Both the position numbers and the translations under genes were made by a program. Shown here piece after piece: positions 1 to 13,300 of a stretch of DNA of 64,000 nucleotides. The DNA lies in the NCBI GenBank assembly GCA_016165875.1, contig JABBOT010000002.1, positions 3,125,540 through 3,189,539 of the forward strand. Reading direction: 5' to 3'. Position 1 is the stretch's first letter. The number at the start of each line of letters is the position of its first letter. A model generated the notes under the pieces. That model did not search any database and was not told the DNA's origin. It was given only the letters and a program-made list of their open reading frames with translations. Origin of the DNA: Acanthopleura granulata. Lineage: Eukaryota > Mollusca > Polyplacophora > Chitonida > Chitonidae.

Positions 1-3000
1 CAATATCTTTCTACACCATTTCAAAGATGAAACTAAATGTACAGCTTGTGCATTGCTTAAAAATGTGCCTTCATTAACGCTGATTATTTTCTAATAACAA
101 AATAAAATAACACAAAAATTTCCTTATTCTATAAGCAGAATTCAATAAAAGAATCTCCTACAGTGCTGAGGAATTAATTTAAAAATATAAAGCCAGTTTA
201 TATTGATAACTTAGCCCTGTGACATTTAATGCTATGATGCGACCTAATAAACCATTCATATCGACAAATGAGAGGTAAACAGCAATGAAATTTAAGAATG
301 ATATATCTAAGTGCACTCTTCTCTTCTGTTTTATCAGCTGTTGTAACTTTGACACGTTTTTTGTAGCTTGTAATACACATACATAAATACCCACATGGCT
401 TTTTGCCCATCAAAAAGCTGTACTCTTTTTTCTTTGCTTTATGATGGATAAGCTACTTGCTGCTGATCTTGAGTGTCTTGAGTTCATCATGATATATCCA
501 TTGTAGCAAAAAACTTCGCTTCATAAAGGAATGATCATGATTTATGCATGAATATTACTTTCAATTCTCTAAGTACTAATACTTTGTAACACTGTAAGAG
601 ACACTACTGAATCATTCAATCACAACAGCCGAGACTAATATTAACCAATGTAACTAGATTTTGTGAAAACACAGCTTCCATTGGGTAAGCTCATTGGACT
701 CTTTACCAAGGGCCAATCCCACACAACTGGCTTTGACTTGCTTGATTTTAACATGCACTTGTAGAGTCTAGAAGTTAAAATTGATGAAGCCTAACAGGCA
801 TAAAGACAAGAGTGTCAGAATTTCAACTTTATGAGCCTTATGCTAATCATAATATTGAACTTCAAAATTTTGACCAAAGTCAAAATTTACTTTGTGAAAT
901 CAGACCTTAAGTGTTTGAAATGGTAACTCATATTTAGAGTCTCAGAACTCCTGCAAAGTGTTTTGGGTGGCTGTCAGGCAGGAGAAAATGGTACAACGAA
1001 CACAACACCTCAGGTCATCCTAACTACATTTCTGTTGTGCTTTATGCTGTTCCCTACCATATTTTCCAACTGCAGGTAGGTGTATAGGGGCATCTTTTTT
1101 CTTTTACCCTCTTCTCTTTAATAACAGCTACTGTAGCCTGAGGTCATCTCAGCACTAAATCCAGAAATAGATTTACTATTAAGAAATTAATTTTGTATGT
1201 CAAAAAGAATAAAAAAGTATGACCATGACAATTTTTTTCAGAAATTTAGCTCCAAATGAAAAAAAAACAAAAAACTTCTAATGTCCATAAAAACGTATTC
1301 TACCTAGGTCAAGCCACTGGGCTGCTGAGTTTAAACCTTACAGACAAATTAGGTTTGTAAGGTTGACCCTATTCACTGAGGTGTACAGAATTATCAACAA
1401 TGAGAGTGAAAATGTCGCCCAGATTAGAGATGCCCTCAAGTGAAAATTACAAAAACAATTTGAAGATATGTGGTGTCAGAAAAGAAAAATACATCAAACT
1501 AAAAGCATGCCTACAGTCGATAACAATGAGCATACCTGTACATGTATGACAACATATATACAAATTACGAGAAAAATGATCTCTACATGAACATACATAT
1601 TACATATGGTGTTTGTGAATAACTATTACATATAAACATGACACAGGAAATATGTCCGTAAATTGGACGTTTACTGCACAAAGTTCACTGCTTTTCCACT
1701 TTATCCACTTTTCACCAGAGTCTGATTTTACACACAAGAGCAATTTGGGAAAGGTACAGTCTTTATCTTCACTCTGCCTTGCCATATATATCTTTAGCCT
1801 TTAATGACACTGCTATACTGTGATGGATTAACAGCCTAATTGTTGTACCTTAAAAAGTGTACATGGTTCGAAGTGTCTCAGTTACTGTAAGAAAGAGTGG
1901 GACATCTCAGAGACCGTGTTCACTGACTCAGCAACTCTAAACAAGGTTCTTATCAATAACAGTGCTGGACTGGGAGTTTTTTGATTCCTCCTTTCTCATT
2001 GTTTGGGACAATAAGGACATGACAACAACACACAACACTATTTGCAGAGTTGCATTTGTTGAAGGTCACTTATCTTCCATCAATATGACATGGAAGTCTG
2101 TATGTAGGTGTCATGTGGGAAAGATTGTCAGTAATTTACCCAAGTTTATTGGTTTATCTTGCACATCCCAGTTTCCTCCACCCAACAACCTCATCAACAC
2201 TGCACAAGTGAAAGTCCCTCGAGTATCATCAAACTTTTCAGTCTTCAAAACCTGATGAATAAGCTCAGACGGATACAGCACTGGTTTGCTGCGACTGTTC
2301 AGTCAATGAGGCTCAAATCCAGCTCTCGCTACTTTGGCAGTAGCTTTACTTCAGGAGGTTGGTCAAGTACCTGGTAAAGGATTTTGGCTTATTTCAGGAC
2401 GTCCAATTTCATACATTAACTTGACAGCAATATATAAGTCAAAAATTCTTGGATCAGGTGTTAAAAATTGGTGAAATGAAAACAACGTCTAAATATGATG
2501 AATGACGTTTTAAAATTGCTTTTATAGTTATACAGTACTGATCACTTACACTTCATTAATTTTATCAGTTAGTTTTGTTGAGGATTAAAGGCAAGGGGAC
2601 AAAACGTACGTCAGTGAAGTGGAAAGAAATTAAGGACAGACACTGGTATTAGATGTGTGTTTACAGCCAAAATATGACACACCAGTCACTACTTTCTGGA
2701 TACCTAATCATCATGCCCAATATTCATATATAGTTAAAATTAATACATTCCACTATTCATTATTTGTAAGGCTTACAACAGGAGAATAGAGTTAATGTAC
2801 TAGCATTATTTTATGCCTAACTGTACCTGCTAAATGTACATGTATACATCTCTCTAAATATTTCTACTGCAGAAAGGAACATGACATCTGCTTTGCTCTT
2901 AGTCCTTGAAACAACTATATCTATATGTTATTTCACTACAGAATGCAATTAAAGACATAACAAGACTGAAAATGGTAACAGCATGAATTTAACTGATTTG

Positions 3001-5230
3001 CAACCGTTTTTTTTCAGATTATACACACATTTAAAGTACGTGCGAAACCCTGAAAAAAACTCCTTTTTGCCTCATTTGAACCCGTGACGTTCATCTTTTT
3101 GCAGTCAGAAACTGACCACAAACAGAATTTTATAAACCTGACCATCCCAAGTTTAAAATAATCACGAAAAGGATGAAAGCTAACCAGCTCCAAATCATAA
3201 AAAAACACTATAATGATACATAATGTATTTATATATATTATAACTGATGCTGAACTGAACAAAAACTGCACTTGCAGACACTCAGAGCTGAACAGCTTTG
3301 CAGTGACACATGTTGTGAAAGTGATGCAGGTTAACTGAAGGGCCAATGACAGGTGTTCAAGCCAGATCAGGAAATGCTTATAGTACGTGACTGTAATTGA
3401 GAGCCAGTTACAATTTACCGTATATGACAGGCCCCTGAGATCTTGAGCACTACAAGTTATCATGAAGTCAGCAAAAACCAGCAGCAAGTGTTGACTCCTA
3501 GCTGAATACATGCATGTGCATCTGCTATGCGCACAGGGCCTACTACATATAGTCTAGCTTAATTTGAAGTTTGATGCCTACATGATGCCTATTCAAATTT
3601 TTTCAAAACTTTCCTTTTTCAGACAAAATGTAACAAAATTTAACCAAAATTAGACTTTTTAGTTTTGATACTCTGAAGTTGCAATTGTCCCACACAAAGG
3701 CTTCTCACCCTGTAGCACCTACATTATGGTGGCCTACAGCGTGCAGTGTTGGCATCCTGTTTGTACCACGTGTGTGTAATAGTAAACCCTGATGTCAGGC
3801 TAGGAAGTCATCCACTATAATTATACATACAAGTGTACACGTGACACACCTGATAACCTCACACCATGTCTGTCACTAATGTTTTAGAAAGCACGGTGTA
3901 TGTCAATTAACAGTACGTTAACACATAAAAACATTATAGGTGTATATTGCATGTTAATGATGCCATAACATGTGTACTGAAACAATAAATACCAAGAAAA
4001 ACTTATATTTAATTTTGTGTGTGAACATCCCTTATTCAATTTTATTTATTTATTTGATTGGTGTTTTATGCCGTACTCAAGAATATTTCATTTATACGAC
4101 AGTGGTCTGCATTACAGTGGGAGTAAATCGGGCAGAGGAGAAACCCACAACCATCCGCAGATTGCTGGCAGACCTTCCCACGTACCACTTATTCAAGATA
4201 TAACAATTAAATGTACTGTGACACAGTTTAACCTAGATAGATAAAAGCTGATCTATGAACTGGGTGTGAACGGTTTTCACCCACACAACCTATATATAGG
4301 AACTTACATGTTCACCTATAATAAGAATGACTATTACACTGAAGACAATGCCACCATGTGTACTGATGGTATATGATACACACAAATGTACACGTTTGCC
4401 TACCAGTTCTTAGGAACGTGTAACATATTCAAATAAACAATAACAGGAACATAATGTGGATAGTTTACTGTTATAAGCAATGGCATTAACAACACACAGT
4501 GGAGGGGGTATGGGGCAAACACACCATGAGGCCAACACTACTTGATTCCTTGTTCCCATAGCAATATTTTGGAACAGCGGTGCAGGCGGCAGAACAATTT
4601 TCATTATCATTACCTTTCGTGACAATTTCTGGCACAAAATGAAATAGAGTAATGAGTTCCAGTGCCTAGAGAGAAATGATGCACTGGTGGTGATGGGAAA
4701 CAAGGACACTATAAATGAGATTTGTCAGTGACAATGAATTCTTTGTCGCTAGTCAGAATATTTTAGCAAAACTGGTGCTGTAAGCACAATAACTTAAATT
4801 TTCATTATTTTGACTTTTATGATAATCTCCTCTTTTGAGTCAATCGCTGAATCCAAAAAAAACCCCAAAAAATGAAATTATGAGTTTCAGTGAGGGGGTT
4901 AACATGGAGTTGAAAGAGCTTGATCTGGGCACAGGGACAAGAGCTACATGGATAGATTGTACACTACACTACCGTATAAATTTCAGAATAGAGATCATAA
5001 ATATGCAGTCAGATTATAATCAAAATGATTATCGCCTAATTGAAACTAATTCAGTCTACACTGACATGCGACAAGAGAGCCCATCAATTCGTGATCAGCT
5101 GATCACTGATGAGTTCGAAGCCTCAGAACTTTCCTGTAGGCCCACTGGTATTGATCTTGCTAATTGATAGGCATACCGGTGCCGGTGTACTTGTTATAAA
5201 TCACCGCGTGCTGTTATTAATTTGCACAGA
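1..5230. other. Non-coding stretch, possibly intron of the minus-strand SMP gene
   Basis: No exon with recognisable protein similarity was found here on either strand. The stretch lies downstream (minus sense) of the C2CD2-like first exon, so it is probably part of that gene's first intron. It contains a SINE fragment at about 4041-4188 and low-complexity AT-rich DNA. The short open frames in it have no family features. Confidence 0.4.
4041..4188 (-). repeat. SINE family 1, head-truncated copy
   Basis: Read on the minus strand it carries the family's conserved body (CTGCCAGCAATCTGCGGATG, then the TATAAATGAAATATTCTTGAG block) and ends in a CAATCAAATAAATAAATAAA tail. The tRNA-like head is missing. 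The same body recurs at least 12 more times in this window. Confidence 0.8.
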
Positions 5231-5237
5231 TACTTAC

Positions 5238-5627
5238 CCCAAGTTTTTGAGCCTGATCGTTAAGTGCCTTAAGCCATGTCTCCACGAACTGAGGGAAGAC
5301 ATTGTAGTGAAGATAGAACCAGTTAAGAGTAGAGTTGAGCCAGAGCAAGCCCTCCCCCTCACCGGTATGGCCAGAAGTCTTTTGACCACCTTCTCTCGAT
5401 CTTTCCGTTTGTCTGAATTGTATTGGACCGAAAACTAAAACCCAGGCTTTCAAAACGAGCATACATAATCCTGCCCATCCTATAAAGCCAAACAATAAAA
5501 TGTCCAAGATATGATCTGACCAGGTAAAATCTTCATACCACTGCCAGGCTTGGCCGGCAGCCTCCGCCATCTTCCCTCGCGTTTCCCCAAGTCGATACCA
5601 AATTAGTCGCAAGGTTATATCTGCCAT
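5238..5627 (-). CDS. First coding exon of a C2CD2/TMEM24-like SMP-domain membrane protein (partial)
   Basis: This exon encodes 130 residues and ends in phase 0 at a perfect GTAAGT donor (GT at 5237-5236, minus strand). A hydrophobic segment at about residues 40-67 (ILDILLFGFIGWAGLCMLVL) is a probable membrane anchor. It is followed by a Gly/Ser/Glu-rich linker and, from about residue 91, the start of an SMP-like domain with WLKALNDQAQKLG. That motif resembles the W-x-x-ALN-x-Q start of the SMP domain in C2CD2 and C2CD2L (TMEM24), ER-anchored proteins; C2CD2L moves phosphatidylinositol at ER-plasma membrane contacts. The chosen ATG at 5627 has A at -3 and G at +4. A second in-frame ATG at 5570 (GAAGATGGCG) is equally strong and would give a shorter N-terminus. 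Domain assignment is inferred from memory of the family; the downstream exons were not found in the window. Confidence 0.62.
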
Positions 5628-5900
5628 GCTGGAAAATTTCAACCAATGGGTGCAGACCTGAGGTAAGCTGATACCGTTACATCTGGCTCCTTCATCCCAT
5701 AAATGCTCTCCGGTACCTACAACAGGCCTGGAATTTGGCGAGGCTCGAAATAGCAACGACAAACGTCATCCTGTCGAAATTAGGGACTCCCTATAGCAGT
5801 TCCGAGTCTTTCCCCGTGCTTCCCTGACGTCACGCCTGCCGGGTGCGCGTGTTAAAACGAGGCCTGGGGATTCCCTCACCACATGAAACGGGCCGGCCGG
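5560..5900 (-). promoter_or_regulatory. CpG-richer promoter/5' UTR region of the C2CD2-like gene
   Basis: Locally GC- and CpG-rich sequence in an otherwise AT-rich neighbourhood, spanning the start codons and about 270 bp upstream. It includes a GGGCCGGCCGGCC block near 5889-5901 and a TGACGTCA site near 5825-5832, which matches a consensus CRE. No transcription start can be placed from sequence alone. Confidence 0.4.
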
Positions 5901-5904
5901 CCTG

Positions 5905-7700
5905 TGTATAAATTGAAACATCTTTATTCAGTTCACACAACATTAAAAAACTAAATATGTGACATAAATTATTAAACGAACAAATTCGCTTTGGTACATG
6001 ATGACTGAGATATTATTAGAGCACAATTTATAAGTACCCAACTGAAATGATGAACAAAATATTTATGGACAGTAATTGCCCATATTCATTATTCAGAATT
6101 CTTTTTTCACTTTGTATTACTACATTACAGCATTTTGATTTTTTTTCTACCTTTTTATTCTTTATGAACTAAAACCTGGGGTAAAAAATAAACTACATTT
6201 GGGCCAGTTAAAGTGTGTAAATAAATATAATGTGATAAATAACACCATGGCGGACTAAGGCATTTTTGCCATAACGGTACCTGGAAGAAGGAACGCAACT
6301 TTTTCCTTGCCTTTCCTTTAAATTACTTCCGAAGCTCAAAGATTGTAATGTACAAATATCACAACTGACGATACATTAATGTCATCACACACACATAGGC
6401 TAAATGTGCCCGTAGTGGGAATTCGTTGAATGTACCCGTATGTATATATAGGCCTAATAGATATACATTTCTGTTTTATCCTGTGCCAGAATCAGTATCA
6501 GTTTTCATCTAAAGCTTGTATTTAAAACCTGCTCTTGATTTAACACTTACAAGCTCGATCATTACATGACACACTATATAAATTCAGTTTTTTCCTCGGT
6601 GGAATAAATCGAAGAATCGGTGCGTAACAATATAAGTACTGGTATACTTACTCTGCAAGTTAGTTCACTGTGTATAAAAATGCTGGCTAACATAGGATGT
6701 AATGGGGAAAACGGATAAAGTCAATAAGCTTCGCTTGTTATTTGTGACGCTAACATGAAGTATATTAAGTCAGAATATATAGATATATTAAGTTTCCGAT
6801 ATGTACTTGTATGCATGTTGGGTGAGACATATTTGTCATAGATGTATACGTAAATATATACATGTAACTGTGAAATATCCAGCGACACATCCAGCGATTG
6901 ATCTATATTTTGTACATCATATGTCTACATCTCTTGAAACCTGCACTACACTTGCTAAAGGTCGATATATATGGGGCGTATACGTACACGGATATACATT
7001 AGGCATACTCGGATTCACGGTTCCTGGTATAAAAATTAACATCACATATTTATGCAAACATTTAATATTTGATACACTTGGGTATCACGGCACGCAAACA
7101 AATCCAGTCTTACCTGTGTATGTTACTGCCAGGATTTCACCTGTCGCTTGCACCAAAATGCCGGTACCCTGGTTGACTGTGGCACTGTGTCCCTCCCTCT
7201 TGCAGGTGTTTCAACAGCGTCCCCTTACTGATGGCTGTTAGTACACGCCGTTCACGGGTGTGTCACCACCAGCGCACATATTAGCACATTATCCTCACAC
7301 ACATTAACGCTATACCAGAGTCATTAATAATTACCAATGTCATCCTGAGCTTTTCTCTGCTGCGAAAAAGCATTGATTTTTTTTTTCATTCCGGCGACCT
7401 GCTTCGTGACAAATATTATAGGCTTCGTCACTGAACGGTTCCAGTATTCAAGTGTACTTTGAACTGCGTGGTTGCAGCATTTCTCATTAATATATTAATA
7501 TATGCATATGGATGCTAAGTATATCTTTCCAGTACATTGCTTAGATGTGACAATAAAAGGGTTCAACAGATTGATTTCCGGCCAGATTCATTAGAGCGAC
7601 AAGTGCCTGCCATGAACACACTGTCACAGAATACGCACATGAGCACTAAAATAATGGCCCTATACATGGTCACTGGTCATTCTAATGAGCACTCTACTGC
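5905..7700. other. No gene recognised
   Basis: AT-rich intergenic sequence upstream of the C2CD2-like gene. The longest open frame (6801-7241, plus) shows no domain, no exon-like boundaries and no coding-like composition. Confidence 0.5.
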
Positions 7701-7709
7701 ATCTGACCT

Positions 7710-8890
7710 ATGGCCACAAGTGGCCATTCGGCTAAGCATTCTTACGTGGCTGTAGCAAAGTGAACGCGTCACTTGCCAACCTGCTATAAGCATTTGCCAT
7801 TCTCCTATAAGCATTCTTATGTGGATATAGCAATGTGAACGTGGTCTCTTACCATCCTGCTATGAGCATTTGTCAGTCTGCTATAAGGATTCTCATGTGT
7901 CTATATCAAAGTAAACGCGGTCACTTGCCATTCTGCTATAAATATTCTTATGTGGCTATATCAAAGTGAACGTGGTCACTTGCCATTCTGCTGTAAGCAT
8001 TCTTATGTGGCTATAGCAAAGTGAACATGGTCAGTTGCCATCCTACTATAAACATTTTCATGTGGCTATATCAAAGTGAACATGGTCACCTGCCATCCTG
8101 CTAAGCATTCTCATGTGACATACAGCAACGTAAACGTGGTCACTTGCCATCATGCTTTAAGCATTCTTATGTGGCTATATCAAAGTGAACGTGGTCACTT
8201 GCCATCTTGCTATAAGCAATTGCCATCCTGCTATAAGCATTCTTATGTGGCTATATCAAAGTGAACGTGGTCACTTGCCATCGTGCTATAAGCATTTGTC
8301 GGTCTGCTATAAGCATTCTTATGTGGCTATAGCAAAGTGAACGTGGTCACTCGCTATTCTTCTGTGAACATTCTTACGTGGCTATTTCAACGCGAACGTG
8401 GTCACTTGTCGTCGAGCTATAAGGATTTGCCAGTCGTGGTCACTTGCTATTCTGCTATAGGCATTCTTATGTGGCTATAGCAAAGTGAACGTGGTCACTT
8501 GCCATCCTGCTATAAGCATTCTTATGTGGCTGTATCAAAGTAAACGTGTTCACTTGCCATTCTGCTATAAGCATTCTTATCTGGCTATAGCAAAGTGAAC
8601 ATGGTCACTGTCCATTCTGCTATAGGCATTCTTATGTGGCTATATCAAAATGAGCGTGGTCACTGGCCATTCTGCTATAAGCATTCTTATGTGGCTACAT
8701 CAAAGTGAACGTGGTCACTGTCCATTCTGCTATAAGCATTCTTATCTGGCTACATCAAAGTGAACGTGGTCACTGTCCATTCTGCTGTAAGCATTCTTAT
8801 GTGGCTATATCAAAATGAACGTGATCATTGATGACTTTTCTGCTACGAATTATTTTGTGGCTTATTACAAAGTGAACCCAGTCACTTGTG
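7710..8890. repeat. 55-bp minisatellite array
   Basis: Tandem repeat whose unit contains GCATTCTTATGTGGCTATA, then CAAAGTGAACGTGGTCACTT, then GCCATTCTGCTATAA. Successive GCATTCTTAT anchors at 8461, 8516 and 8571 are 55 bp apart. Some units carry an extra 20-25 bp partial duplication (for example around 8210-8245). About 20 units, diverged at both ends. Open frames inside it are by-products of the repeat. Confidence 0.92.
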
Positions 8891-9012
8891 ATTTTGACAA
8901 GTAGTCTTCTGCTAACATATGGCAAAGTTGGTCTGTGATCATTCTGCTAATCACACATACTTATGGGCAACTATAAATATGTTTATGTTTAAATTACATA
9001 CCTTACGTGTAT

Positions 9013-9232
9013 CATTTATTTATTTGATTGGTATTGTACTCAAAAATACCTCACTTATACGACGGCGGCCAGTATTATGGTGGGAGGAAACCCACGACCA
9101 TCCGGAGGTTGCTGGCACACCGTACCACGTACGACCGGAGAAGAAGCTAGCATGAGCTTGACTTGAACTCACAGCAACCGCATTGGTGAGAGGCTTCTGG
9201 ATCATTACGCTGCGCTAGCGCGCTAACCAACA
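9013..9232 (-). repeat. SINE family 1, near full-length copy with tRNA-like head
   Basis: On the minus strand it begins with a tRNA-like head containing an A-box-like GGTTAGCGCGCTAGCGC and a B-box-like GAGTTCAAGTC. The conserved body follows (GCCAGCAACCTCCGGATGGT, CCACCATAATACTGGCCGCC) and then an AATCAAATAAATAAATG tail. This is the clearest head-to-tail copy in the window and defines a tRNA-derived SINE. It may belong to the RUDI/V-SINE group described in molluscs, but I could not compare it. Confidence 0.85.
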
Positions 9233-9989
9233 GAATCATAAACAATAAACTTGGTGGAGGTAATTTCATTTCGTAATAATCCAAATTTACGTGCAAATGA
9301 ATCGATATTTGTATACATGTAGTGTATATACACATCACCCATTCATGCCATTAACCTGCATTGTTCGAACTTATTTGTCGGTATATATGCTATACATTCG
9401 TATCAGCACAGCTGTTAACAATAAACGGCTTTTTTGTACATTGCATACAAATGGGGAATATCAGAGAGAGAAAAACTGCGACTGAGATCGATACATAAAG
9501 TCATTATGCATCACTGGGATATATGTATTCGTTAGTTGGTACAAAATCGCTAATTGCCGAGAGGCAATCGAATGTGGAATTGACGCGCTGGCCTTGGAGG
9601 ATTACATTGCTCTTTTCTCAAGCAGTAGTTTACAACAAACAACGACTGACTTTGGTTTGAATATCTAAGATCAGATTATAGATTAGTATATTACACTCAG
9701 TAGTTTTTCCTTTATAACACGTCGATTAAAGGCAAATTCTGTGATTCAGAACCCAAGCAAACAGGAACTCGAAATAAGGCTGCAAACTAGATTTGTTTCT
9801 TTGGAGCCAAGTTATGAAAGACATTATACTAAACAATGGGATATCCATTCGTTTCACAAAAGTATTTGATCAGGCGGATCTCCAGCCTTCTCAAAAATGT
9901 ACTTTTGCAGAAGATGGATAGAACGAATTCAAGTAACAAAACGTACTGACCCTGAAAACGGATTGGGGATTGCAGAGGATACGCAAGTC

Positions 9990-10335
9990 ACAAGATTTAT
10001 TACCCCGATGATGAACCGGGGGACTACAATGTATACAAATCACAACACTAATATTGTCCCAAATATGCCAAAGAAGAATTGGAGGGTTACAATTCAAGCC
10101 ACAACATTTATTGTCCCAAAAAAGAATCAGGGGATACAATGCTAGCCGGAACATTTATTGTCCCGAAGACGAACCGGAGCATAACCATGAAAGTTGTAAC
10201 ATTTATTGTCTTTAAGACGAACCGGAGGATAACCATGGAAGTCATAGCATCTATTGTCCCGAAGACGATTCGCAGGATTACCATGAAAGTCACATTTATT
10301 TCCGGAGAGGAACCGGGGGATGCCCAAGTCTGGAT
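9990..10335. repeat. 48-bp-type minisatellite
   Basis: Six or seven diverged units anchored on ACATTTATTGTCCCGAAGAC followed by GAACCGGAG. Anchor spacings are 54, 59, 47, 48, 48 and 45 bp (starts near 9991, 10045, 10104, 10151, 10199, 10247, 10292). The units near 48 bp are multiples of three, so a plus frame reads as about 16-residue repeats (FIVPKTNRSITMK and variants). No start context, splice signals or known repeat family supports translation. Confidence 0.85.
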
Positions 10336-10349
10336 GTTCTCTAATTGAC

Positions 10350-13300
10350 TCTGTTGCCAATATTCTCGAAAGGAAAAAGTTCATTACTCAATTTGAGAGC
10401 TCTTGTGAAAATGAATACGGATTTACATTGGCGTAAGCTCACCAGTGCATGATTTACGGCAATAAATACCATATGGTGATCAATAGCCTACTATCCAGAT
10501 CTAAGCTCAGGTGTTCAATTGATGCTGATCAAGTCAGCTGCAGAGGGATATTGTCATATATAGCTGATCCCAGAAATCCCATCAGTTGATTTAAAAAATG
10601 CCACATATTATCATGACAGCGACGTGGTTTTATAAGACGTAGAGTGCTTCGCTGATGTTCCTCTAATGGGTGCAGGTGCATTGATTGGTATCAATCTTAT
10701 CTTGATCGACCTCCGTAAGTCTGTGGTGCACATATGTCGGGTGGGCTACGAAATTTATACGAAATTATTTAAAATGTTTTACAGGCAAGACGTTGGTATT
10801 TCATGCAAAATGATTTATTTATATCAGGCACCTTTCATAACAAAATCAGCATCGTAGGTAAACTATTGTTAAAACAGCAACAAATTTAGTACGATACACA
10901 AGAAAGTATAATTGCCTGAAATGTACACTGTCAGACATGCAGGTGACTCCAAATATCTGGGATTAAGTGTTCGTGCGCATGTCTGGTTACTTTGACATCT
11001 GTCAATCAAGTGAAAATTGCAGCTGTTTTACTACCATTTTGCCTACATACGATTCTGAGATATTTTTAAATGTACCTGATATCCATTTCATGACGTGTGT
11101 GAGATACTGAAGTTTTTCAATTAAAAAATTCTGAATAATTACATAGTATAATCTGGAATTCTTCACACCTCTTCGTCCGTCAGCTACAGGGATCAGCCGT
11201 ACATAATTGATATGGTATAAAAGTATATACATAATCTGCACACAGGCATGCACAGCAATTGTTTACTGGTTTACTGTATGGGTTATCAAATGCAGCATAT
11301 GGCCATGCTTTGTGTGTATTTGTTTTGTTTTCATTGTTGTCAAACGCCACACTAAAAAATTTTTCTCTTCTAAGATGCCAGCCATGCAGTTTATGCGTGC
11401 AAGAAAACTGAATACTCGGCGGAATAACCAATGACTTTTGGCAAGTTATTGAAGAACTGAAGCTGTCAGAAGGTGCACGAGCGTCGTTGACTGGTTTTGC
11501 TAACGAGGCTCAACGATTATTACAAGTGGGGAAATCCACACATTTGCTGTCGTAGACGGGATTTGAACCATAAACCATGGTAGCTATTGGAAGACAAGCG
11601 TCTTAAAGACTCGGCCACGACCCGGTTGCACTTCACTCCGCGTTCCAAACATTTTTAGGATGTGCGGACAAGGAAGATATCTCGCTCGAATTAGAGTGTC
11701 TTGCAATGCAGTCACCGTGTTCCTCTGTTGATTAAGGGATATAATATAACGCAGAGGAATAAACACACCATTGTACACAGGGAGAATTTTTATCACCAGC
11801 TATTACACAATCTGGCACTGCTGAGTGAAGAGTACCATCTGGTAACACATTTTGATAACGCCAGCTTAACTAACCCGACATCTTTCGCACGTGCAGAGTT
11901 ATAGAGCCTTACCATCACAGCATACCAATGTCAGATACTATCAGGTGGCGTACAGATTGCAGCTGGCGGTAGTCCTGACGAAGGCAATCTAGCTCGAGTC
12001 CACAGAAGGTGATCTTCATTCAGTTCCACATTGCATGGTCTAATGCATAGAATCATAATCTGCGCATAAATGCGTGTACAAAGTCTTAAGAAGGATGGAA
12101 CAAACCTTTAAACAAAGCTATAAGGTACGATTTTGGATAAAGTATTGCATTGTCTCGTGGTGACCATACATAAAGAAACTTCAACTTGTCGGGGCTCTTT
12201 GGAAATCAACATTTAAAGAGTACACTATTCCTGAAGATGGTTATATTATAATTTGGAGTTTTTCTTCTGGAGCCTTCAGTGTGTTATGACAAAGTTTTAT
12301 TGTTCGTTCAAACGTATATATGTTCTAATGCTTATAATATAACCTGTATCAGAACGTTATAAAACTGAGGTCCCCAGAAGATTAAAACAACTCTTAAACA
12401 TGACTGGACAGACTTAAGAAGCCTTTCCTATATCATCTGTTGGTCTGCATGTTAACAGCAGCCATGTTAATAGAGCCAATTTGGAAATCCTCAGTCAAAG
12501 CACACGCCAAAGAACGTCGCACTGAGGGGGTCATTTACAGAGACGCTGTTTACGCCGTTTTCATATATGTCTGACAGGACTGCGAGACCTATTGAGCTTT
12601 TGATAAAATCTGACTTTACAATTGCATTAATTTCGAGTGACAATAAAAGGCCTATATATATACCCAAATACAGAGTTGCAGAGGCTATACATGATCCACC
12701 TGGCTGTAGCAATGGAAAGTCTGTACGCAGGTGCTTTTCTATAACGGTACATGGTAACACTTCTCGCTATAGGGTAATCTAAGAAAACCCTTTAATACAG
12801 AATAGTAGCCATGGATATTCTTCAAGGAAAGATGTTAATAACAACCAGAACATGCATACTTGTAAGATCCTTGAGGATATAGAGGCTATACATAGATTCG
12901 AACACTTCAAACCATTGCTCAAAGGGAATACGAGTTGGAAGTACCGGGTTTAATTTCTCTCCTTCAGACAGACTTTTAATGAAAACACACGCCAGGTGTG
13001 CTTCACGGATGACTTTCGTAACAGGTCTATGCAAGGGGCTGGCTATGAACAAACGCAATGATGCCGTCATCATGGGGCGCTTATCCATAAGTTACATAAA
13101 GAACCTTCTGGTCACATCGTAACTGTAGTGTGCATTTACAAGAAAGTTCTGCTTTTTACTTTTGATTTTTATGGTGTTCACATTGTTTTGTCGCAGGAAA
13201 AATATTCACATGTAAGATTCACACAGCCCCCAGCTTCACGCATACAAACAGGTGCACAACATGTCTGAGCTCAAAGCCCATGTAGAGAGGTGTCGATACA

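Noticed and set aside
3014..3511. 165-residue minus frame, tested as a second exon of the C2CD2-like gene
   Set aside because: The sequence lacks SMP or C2 domain motifs and has no fitting acceptor at a sensible phase; it looks like chance in AT-rich DNA.
7710..8890. Regular repeats considered as a CRISPR array
   Set aside because: There are no unique spacers between conserved repeats; units are directly tandem, and the genome is animal.
11549..11621. Functional tRNA gene
   Set aside because: The acceptor stem pairs, but the anticodon and T stems do not; listed only as a relic.
12822..13088. 88-residue minus frame (LACVFIKSLSEGEKLNPVLP)
   Set aside because: No recognisable domain, no flanking splice context, and it stands alone in a gene-poor stretch.
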